Of a DNA stretch of 64,000 bases, positions 58,565 to 64,000 are shown in pieces. The stretch covers positions 1 to 64,000 of the forward strand of contig LNEC01000015.1 of the NCBI GenBank assembly GCA_001464035.1, written 5' to 3'. The notes beneath the pieces were generated by a model that was not told the DNA's origin, did no database searches, and saw only the letters and a list, made by a program, of their open reading frames with translations. The stretch is from Bradyrhizobiaceae bacterium Ga0074131 (GTDB lineage: Bacteria > Pseudomonadota > Alphaproteobacteria > Rhizobiales > Xanthobacteraceae). The stretch's first letter is position 1, and every line of letters starts with the position of its first letter. Position numbers and translations under genes: made by a program.

Positions 58565-58590
58565 GTAACCAATCCGACTCGGTGAGCGAA
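58565..58590 (+). promoter_or_regulatory. SigF-type promoter upstream of the DoxX gene
   Basis: GTAACC (58565-58570), a 16-nt spacer and CGAA (58587-58590), an exact match. It lies 43 bp before the DoxX ATG, about right for the transcription start. Confidence 0.75.
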
Positions 58591-58633
58591 CCCTTGGGGA
58601 TGGCGCAAGGTGCCGATTCAGAGGGGGAAAGCC

Positions 58634-59107
58634 ATGAAATCGATCGTACTTCTGCTAATCGCTCTACCGGCACAGATTGCTTCCTATTTTCCGTGGATGG
58701 GACCGCTGGTGATGCGGCTCGTCGTCGGTTACGTATTCATGCTTACCGGCTGGGCCAAGCTCAACAATCTTCCCCAGATGATCCAGAACTTCTCCGATTG
58801 GGGAATCCCGTTTCCCGGCATCCTGACGCCGTTTGTTTCCGCAGTGGAATGCTTCGGCGGCGCCATGCTGATCCTCGGACTGTTTACCCGTATCCCGGCA
58901 GCCATGCTGACTGTCGTCATGATCGTCGCGATCAATGTGGCGAAATGGGAAAACGTGGATTCTCTCGAAACGCTGCTGGGATTCGAGGAGGCAACCTACC
59001 TGGCTGCCTTCCTCTGGCTTGCTATCGCGGGGCCTGGCGCGGCTTCCCTTGACCGGCTGCTACTGTGGATGACCGGCCAGGAGAGCGAGCCGCAACAAGT
59101 CGTTTGA
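58634..59107 (+). CDS. DoxX family membrane protein
   Basis: A 157-residue protein with four transmembrane helices in the DoxX pattern: LVMRLVVGYVFMLTGWAKLNNLP, GIPFPGILTPFVSAVECFGGAMLILGLFTRIPAAMLTVVMIVAINVAKW. Relatives associate with thiol or sulfur redox and oxidative-stress operons. AGAGGGGGAAA precedes the ATG at 58634; an in-frame start 8 codons earlier is rejected. The SigF-type promoter upstream places it in the same regulon as the peroxiredoxin and the radical SAM operon. Confidence 0.87.
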   Translation: MKSIVLLLIALPAQIASYFPWMGPLVMRLVVGYVFMLTGWAKLNNLPQMIQNFSDWGIPFPGILTPFVSAVECFGGAMLILGLFTRIPAAMLTVVMIVAINVAKWENVDSLETLLGFEEATYLAAFLWLAIAGPGAASLDRLLLWMTGQESEPQQVV

Positions 59108-59409
59108 CACTGCCGAATGACCTGCAATTGAACGTCGGCCGGATCGGCTTTGCGCATGCTTGCCGCGAAAGGCATCTTCATGGCTTTCGCTGATTTTCTG
59201 AGTTCTCCAAGGTGAGCCAGCTCAAATCTTCAGACAGGGCGCCTATTCGAAAATGGGTGAGACGCATCTCGGCTTCATGAGCTTGGGGCGCGCTCCAGGA
59301 CGAGGCGACCCGCCCGAACTCACCCAGCGACCTACCGAAGTTGGGCGACCGTTTCGTGAAAAAAATGGAAGATGTGCGGTATCGGCGACGCTGCACATCC
59401 TGGCCCGGA
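59108..59409. other. Gene-free gap between convergent DoxX-type genes
   Basis: About 302 bp with no open frame that I can support and no strong terminator-like stem. It separates the rightward DoxX gene from the leftward DoxX-like gene. Confidence 0.4.
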
Positions 59410-60363
59410 TCATGACGCCGGCCGGTGATCCGACCGAGCAGGTTCGGCTCGACTTCCAAAATAGGTACCCCGCCAGCCGGCAAGTGCAGCCTGCATCTTC
59501 CCCAGCGCGAAGAGGCTGCCGCCGCCGAATGCCGCGATGGCTCCAGCCGCAGCCAGGAGCGCAAACTCACGCTTCACCCCATTGAAGAACGCGATGACGC
59601 CCGTTGCAGAAAGGAGCTTCGTCAGCATGAACCACAGCAATATTGCGCAAGCCGCCGTTGCGAACCACCGCTCGCCGACACCCGCGATGAGGCCGAGGCC
59701 GATGATGGCCAGCAGCCAGCCCGGTGCTCCGAAGGTGATGATGTTGTCGTAGCCTGCAAAAAGGCCGCCCACGAGAAATACGGCACCGAGCGATATGCGT
59801 AGCAGCAGGCCCATGGGCTCCCAGTCACGGCCGAGCGTCTCAGGCATGAGGTAGCGGCCCGCGTCCAAGCTGCGAGCGCCGGAACCAAGATTGTATAGAA
59901 CGAAGAAGAAGCCGGAGAGCGCAATGTCGCGGATCTGGATGAACTCGGCGGGCGACTGATAGGTTTTTGCCGTTAGAGCCACACCCGGCGTCGTTACGAC
60001 CGGCAACGAGACCACGAAACTCCACAGCAGCAATGCCCATAATGCACTGAGCGGCCGCACCATCAGGCCGGCCACCAGCATAATGCCGGAGATCAATTCG
60101 AAGGCCGATAGCGCGGTGAGAAAGTTCCACGGCGTGAGAACCATTCCGAGAGGACTCGCAAACAGCCAGTCGAGAAAGGTCTGGTTGATGTAGCCGAGCG
60201 GCCCGACATACTGGTCGACGATTCCCTTGGCTTTCACCGGCGTGAGCAGGCGCTCCAGCTTGGCGATCCCTCCGGCGACAAAGACTAGACCGAGGCCCAC
60301 GCGGAGCGCGAGCGCGATCTGCGCCTGCGCGCTTGAGGATTGTGGATTGGCGAAGGTGAACAT
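59410..60363 (-). CDS. DoxX/DoxD-like membrane protein
   Basis: A 317-residue polytopic membrane protein with about seven to eight helices and two DoxX-like halves: ALRVGLGLVFVAGGIAKLERLL and LRISLGAVFLVGGLFAGYDNIITFG. Between them is a segment with LTAKTYQSPAEFIQIRDIALSG. AGGAG precedes the ATG. It lies about 60 bp after the anti-sigma gene and is probably in the same transcript as the second ECF sigma/anti-sigma pair. A quinone- or thiol-linked redox role is suggested by the family only. Confidence 0.8.
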   Translation of the reverse strand: MFTFANPQSSSAQAQIALALRVGLGLVFVAGGIAKLERLLTPVKAKGIVDQYVGPLGYINQTFLDWLFASPLGMVLTPWNFLTALSAFELISGIMLVAGLMVRPLSALWALLLWSFVVSLPVVTTPGVALTAKTYQSPAEFIQIRDIALSGFFFVLYNLGSGARSLDAGRYLMPETLGRDWEPMGLLLRISLGAVFLVGGLFAGYDNIITFGAPGWLLAIIGLGLIAGVGERWFATAACAILLWFMLTKLLSATGVIAFFNGVKREFALLAAAGAIAAFGGGSLFALGKMQAALAGWRGTYFGSRAEPARSDHRPAS

Positions 60364-60421
60364 TCGGGAAAACTCCTATCTTTTGGTGACGATCGATGCG
60401 ACGGGATAGAGAAACAGCTGT

Positions 60422-61246
60422 TCAGCCTGGATACTGAACGGCAAGTCGAGCGTGCCTGGGCATGGATTGAGCGGCTAACTCCAGTATGCGATCGAACACA
60501 GCCTCAGCGGCGACCAGAACGAACACGAGGTCGTTTTCAGTCCATACAGCCACGCCATGACCCTTGTGCTGCTCCACCGCCACCTGGCGATTGCCACCGA
60601 GCACCCGGTTCGGTTGCGGCAGAGACAGTCCGCCGGCTTCCATGATATAAAGCACTGCGCGATCGTCGCCTGTCGCGTAAGTGACGCCGAGCAGGCGCCG
60701 CTCCAGCAGCCAGCAGAGCCGCACGCCGCCGACCTCGAAAACGCCAATCCGATCCCTGACCACGGGCACAGCGAACGGCACGCGCGCCTGCGCCCACTCC
60801 GTCACCGTCCGGCCGTCATGGGCCGTAGAATCGACGGTCCAGCCCTTGGCGCGGTAGGTGATGAAATCCTCGACAGACGCCTGCACGACATCGCGGCTCG
60901 GCAGCATCGACACGACGATCGCAAATGCCGCGATCAGGATCGCACAGGCAGTCGCGGCCATGCGCCAGCTCGGCCTTACCCTTCGTGCCGGTTTCGTCAC
61001 ATCGGCCTGCTCCAGCCGCGCTGCGATACCCGGCCACAGATGCTCTGGCGCGCGCTCCTCGGAAAGCGCACTCAAGGACTGATTGATCGCCGAGAGTTCA
61101 TGCGCTAATGCGCGGCAAGAAGCGCAGGTACGCAGATGCGTGCGGACGTCGTTGGCGTCCACCTCATCCGCCTCGCCATCGACAAAGGCGCCGATGACCA
61201 TACGGAGTTTGTCGCAGGCAGTCGTGTCTGTCGCTTGCATCGTCAT
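60422..61246 (-). CDS. Zinc-finger transmembrane anti-sigma factor
   Basis: A 274-residue anti-sigma factor. The N-terminal zinc-binding anti-sigma motif is H37-x3-C41-x2-C44 (HLRTCASC), followed by one transmembrane helix at about 93-112 (MAATACAILIAAFAIVVSML) and a periplasmic sensor-like domain. Its start overlaps the sigma gene stop by 4 bp (ATGA), typical of an ECF sigma/anti-sigma pair. The stimulus is unknown; ZAS-family proteins often respond to oxidants. Confidence 0.87.
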   Translation of the reverse strand: MTMQATDTTACDKLRMVIGAFVDGEADEVDANDVRTHLRTCASCRALAHELSAINQSLSALSEERAPEHLWPGIAARLEQADVTKPARRVRPSWRMAATACAILIAAFAIVVSMLPSRDVVQASVEDFITYRAKGWTVDSTAHDGRTVTEWAQARVPFAVPVVRDRIGVFEVGGVRLCWLLERRLLGVTYATGDDRAVLYIMEAGGLSLPQPNRVLGGNRQVAVEQHKGHGVAVWTENDLVFVLVAAEAVFDRILELAAQSMPRHARLAVQYPG

Positions 61247-61818
61247 TCAAGCCCTCGGTTGAGGTGCTGGACCGCTTGCGGAGCGACCCGATCGTCATGC
61301 TCGACAAGGCGTTGCCGCAGCAGGTCGCGAGCGCGAGACAATCGCGAACGCACGAGATCGTCGGTGATCGCGAGAGCTGTCGCGGTGTCGGCGTAGGACG
61401 CCTCTTCGACAAGGACGAGGATGGCTACGGCGCGCAGATCGATCGGTAACGCTGCAAGCGCCGCCTCTATGGCGCGTCCCGTCTCGCGGCTTGCGAGGGC
61501 GCGGTCCGGCCGGGAATGAAGCTCAAGATCGACCTGAAATGCCGAAATCAATTCGGCATTACGCGTTACGAGAGCCTCCCGCCCGCGGTGACGGGCATGA
61601 TCAATGACACCGTTGATGAGAATGCGGAAAAGCCAGGGTCGGACCTGTCGAGGTTCATCGTCCGGCGAAAACGCCCTGTAGGCCTTGAGGCAGGTATCCT
61701 GGACGAGATCCTGCGCCAACCCGGCATCGCCCGTCATCCGCCGAGCCGTACGAAACAGCGCATCGAGCTCTGGTCTTGCCAGCACCTCGAACCGTCGTCG
61801 CTTGCCCGTGTCGTGCAC
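61243..61818 (-). CDS. RNA polymerase sigma factor, ECF family
   Basis: A 191-residue ECF sigma factor. Region 2: DALFRTARRMTGDAGLAQDLVQDTCLKAYRAFSPDDEPRQVRPWLFRILINGVIDHARHRGRE. Region 4: IEAALAALPIDLRAVAILVLVEEASYADTATALAITDDLVRSRLSRARDLLRQRL. It differs clearly from the SigF-like protein encoded 12 kb away. It is coupled to the zinc anti-sigma gene. Its own promoter motif could not be identified. Confidence 0.88.
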   Translation of the reverse strand: MHDTGKRRRFEVLARPELDALFRTARRMTGDAGLAQDLVQDTCLKAYRAFSPDDEPRQVRPWLFRILINGVIDHARHRGREALVTRNAELISAFQVDLELHSRPDRALASRETGRAIEAALAALPIDLRAVAILVLVEEASYADTATALAITDDLVRSRLSRARDLLRQRLVEHDDRVAPQAVQHLNRGLE

Positions 61819-62264
61819 TCGCCTTCGTCCTCTTCCGTCCCTGCGGATCGCCGGTCGTGAATTCGGAAGTTAAGACGACGACGTGGACAAATCCTCCGCT
61901 GATCAGGGTTCACAAATTCGTGAGAGTAGAACCAAAAAATGACACTGACACTTCGATCAACGCTCCAGCTTCGCGATCGAGCTTCAGAGCCAGACGACAC
62001 GGGCGATCGCCGGGGTCGCGATCTGGATACTGTCGGCTGCCTTCGAGCATCGACCGCCGTTGGCGCCAGCCACGCGCTTTGAGGAGCAGGCGGGCGTCGC
62101 GCGCATACAGAAACAGGGCGGCGCAGACGTAACAAAAGAGGCTTGACCAGCGAACTGCAAGATAACGCAAGCAAGATGACCAGCCATCGAACTCAGGGCG
62201 CGTCCGCTGCCCTGGGTGGGTGCAATTTTGTGCTCCGAGTTGGTCCTGCTCGAGGCCAAGTATC
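61819..62264. other. Gap upstream of the second ECF sigma factor and OpgC-like gene
   Basis: A 446-bp divergent gap. On the minus strand a frame is open from about 62165 to a stop near 61910-61912, with a hydrophobic stretch (LFCYVCAALFLYARDARLLL) and then an Arg-rich region. A TTG start is possible but no good ribosome-binding site is seen, so it is not called as a gene. Promoters for both flanking genes must lie here. Confidence 0.35.
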
Positions 62265-63548
62265 ATGAAGGTAAGAGCTGTGCGACCTGCTGAAGGACGC
62301 GATCTCCGTCTCGATCTTTTCCGTGGAATCGCCAATTGGGCGATCTTTCTCAATCACATTCCCAACATTACCCTGATCTGGATCACGACGAGAAACTATG
62401 GGTTCAGCGATGCAGCGGAACTCTTCGTTTTCATTGCAGGTTACGCGGCGGCCATCGTCTACGCCAAGAGCATGGTGACGCAAGGGTTCGCCGCAGGAAC
62501 GACCCGCTTGCTCGAGCGCGCCTGGCAATTGTACGTCGCACATGTGGTGTTGTTCGTCATCAACGTTGCGGTGATCACCTGGACCGCACAAAACTACAAC
62601 CAATCGCAGCTTCTGGAAGAGTTCAATGTGGCCCGCTTTATCGATCATCCGGCGCTCACGCTAACGCAGGGATTGCTGCTGAAATACAAGCCCTTCAACC
62701 TCGATATTCTTCCGCTCTACATCGTGCTGTTGGCGGCCTGTCCGCCGATATTCTGGCTGATGCTCCGACGGCCTCACGTCGCGATCGTGGGATCACTGAT
62801 GCTGTATCTCGCAGCACGCCACTTCGAGTGGAATCTCCCCGCCTATCCGTCGGGCGTCTGGTATTTCAATCCTTTCACATGGCAATTTCTGTTCTTGTTA
62901 GGCGCCTGGTGCGCACTCGGCGGCGCTCCCAGGATGCGGGCGATCATTTGGTCGCCGACCGCGCTCCTTATCGGAGCAGCATACCTGATTTTCGCGCTGT
63001 TATTGACGATGGCCGGTCGTTTCGAGACGCTCGGAAACCTACTTCCTGAATGGCTCGTGAGCGTATTCAATCCGAACGACAAGACCAACCTCGCGCCTTA
63101 CCGGATCGCGCATTTTTTGGTCATCGCCGTCATCCTCGTCCGGTTTATGCCTATCGATTGGCCGGGTTTGAAATGGCGCTTGCTGCAGCCCCTGATCGTC
63201 TGCGGCCAGCGTTCACTTGAGGTATTTTGTGTCGGCCTGTTGCTCTCGTTCGTTGCCCACTTCCTGCTTGAGGAGATATCCGCGTCGTTGCTCGCCGAAA
63301 TCCTCGTGAGCACGGCTGGAATTGGCCTGATGACGGGCATTGCCTATTATCGATCCTGGTCGAAGAAGCTCGAAAAGCGGCCAAGATCGCCGGCGCCGGG
63401 ATACCACTTGGACGAACCCATCAGCATCGTGGACAAACTGGTTGACGCTCAAATCGCGAATCGATTCAAGGCAGCGGATTCGAGCAGCCGATCGGTTTCC
63501 GTTTCAGGCCGGACGAAGCGGCGGACTGCAAAGCTCACGATGAACTGA
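62265..63548 (+). CDS. opgC: OpgC-type membrane acyltransferase
   Basis: A 427-residue membrane protein of the OpgC family, which succinylates osmoregulated periplasmic glucans. It begins GRDLRLDLFRGIANWAIFLNHIPN, with the His and hydrophobic helix typical of acyltransferase 3 relatives, and has about ten transmembrane helices with a soluble Arg/Ser-rich C-terminal tail. The ATG at 62265 follows GAGG at some distance; an upstream in-frame start is rejected. Its substrate glucan is inferred from the family only. A partial DUF3179 gene lies convergently downstream. Confidence 0.85.
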   Translation: MKVRAVRPAEGRDLRLDLFRGIANWAIFLNHIPNITLIWITTRNYGFSDAAELFVFIAGYAAAIVYAKSMVTQGFAAGTTRLLERAWQLYVAHVVLFVINVAVITWTAQNYNQSQLLEEFNVARFIDHPALTLTQGLLLKYKPFNLDILPLYIVLLAACPPIFWLMLRRPHVAIVGSLMLYLAARHFEWNLPAYPSGVWYFNPFTWQFLFLLGAWCALGGAPRMRAIIWSPTALLIGAAYLIFALLLTMAGRFETLGNLLPEWLVSVFNPNDKTNLAPYRIAHFLVIAVILVRFMPIDWPGLKWRLLQPLIVCGQRSLEVFCVGLLLSFVAHFLLEEISASLLAEILVSTAGIGLMTGIAYYRSWSKKLEKRPRSPAPGYHLDEPISIVDKLVDAQIANRFKAADSSSRSVSVSGRTKRRTAKLTMN

Positions 63549-63669
63549 TCGATTTGCCGGAACGGCGGAGCGCCAGCTGTCTCCTGATGTCGCTGCAGCG
63601 CGTTCCGAACTGAAGGCCGGGCAATCCAGGCTTGTTGCGCCGCGCCTAATTCTCTCGAACAGCCCGGAC

Positions 63670-64000
63670 TTACTTGTGAATAGGGCTATTCGGCCTGAAA
63701 GCGTGGAACGCAAAGGCAAACGGGACGTCGTAAGGGATATCAGACAGCCTTCCCTCTTGCTGCCGCTGCACGACGACGTTTCCGATATCGCGGCCGCCAG
63801 CGACGGACGCTGCATCGAGCGCAGATGTTTGCCCGGCTTCCCATTTTAGGATGACGTTGCCACTTTCAATCGTGCCCCGCTCTCTGAGCAGAGGCAGCGA
63901 CCAGGCTTCATGATAACCCGGCTTGGTCTCGACCGCGATCACCCGTTCCATGGGCTCGATGCCGTCGGGCAGGGAGCCGTCGTACAGGAAAGGCATTTGC
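63670..64000 (-). CDS. DUF3179 protein, partial (5' end beyond the window)
   Basis: The C-terminal ~110 residues of a DUF3179 protein: PFLYDGSLPDGIEPMERVIAVE, AWSLPLLRERGTIESGNVILKWEAGQTSALDA, GRDIGNVVVQRQ and DIPYDVPFAFAFHAFRP. The frame is still open at position 64000, and full members are much longer, so the ATG at 63996 is internal. The function of the family is unknown. It converges on the OpgC-like gene. Confidence 0.8.
   Translation of the reverse strand, partial: QMPFLYDGSLPDGIEPMERVIAVETKPGYHEAWSLPLLRERGTIESGNVILKWEAGQTSALDAASVAGGRDIGNVVVQRQQEGRLSDIPYDVPFAFAFHAFRPNSPIHK

Overview
The window looks like chromosomal DNA of an alphaproteobacterium of the Bradyrhizobium / Rhodopseudomonas / Afipia group (Nitrobacteraceae). 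This rests on gene order (sucA-sucB-SDR-lpdA; xerC next to priA; atpHAGDC; rplU-rpmA with obgE-proB-proA-nadD-rsfS-rlmH-envC-ctpA-rppH), on high-GC codon use, and on short palindromic intergenic repeats of the kind common in that group. Genus-level assignment is an inference; no rRNA gene is present.

Positions 1-33300 are core genome. They hold the 2-oxoglutarate dehydrogenase genes (sucA, sucB, lpdA, with a DUF4160/DUF2442 pair and a short-chain dehydrogenase inserted), a DUF4337 membrane protein, xerC and priA, an RlpA-like protein, the F1 ATP synthase operon atpHAGDC, and a long leftward block of nudix hydrolases, envelope proteins, ribosome-associated factors, NAD and proline biosynthesis, obgE and ribosomal proteins L27 and L21. 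A MaoC-like protein, an EamA transporter and a GNAT acetyltransferase lie within it.

Positions 33300-41500 hold an ROK-family protein and a catabolic module: a LacI-type repressor, a divergent HisD-family dehydrogenase and a complete sugar-type ABC importer. Two matching TGTAAC palindromes lie upstream of the dehydrogenase and of the binding-protein gene and are probable operators.

A tRNA-Ser(CGA) gene at 41861-41950 marks the start of an accessory region. It opens with a decayed integrase fused to an AhpD-like gene remnant, a frameshifted haloacid dehalogenase gene and a frameshifted nrtS gene, followed by redox genes (AhpD-like, flavin disulfide reductase, peroxiredoxin, GDCCVxC protein).

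The most interesting part is 47600-59100. A SigF-type ECF sigma factor and an NrsF-type membrane anti-sigma factor lie among four sites of the form GTAAC(C/T)-N16-CGAA. These precede the peroxiredoxin gene, a rightward operon (leader peptide, DUF302, YiiX-like hydrolase, CDP-alcohol phosphatidyltransferase, DUF3047, FAD oxidoreductase), a leftward operon (metallophosphoesterase-radical SAM fusion, VTT membrane protein, two TIGR04282/TIGR04283 glycosyltransferases) and a DoxX gene. The two operons converge tail to tail and probably form one stress-induced, uncharacterised envelope or lipid-modifying pathway. The window ends with a DoxX-like protein, a second ECF sigma/zinc anti-sigma pair, an OpgC-type acyltransferase and a partial DUF3179 gene.
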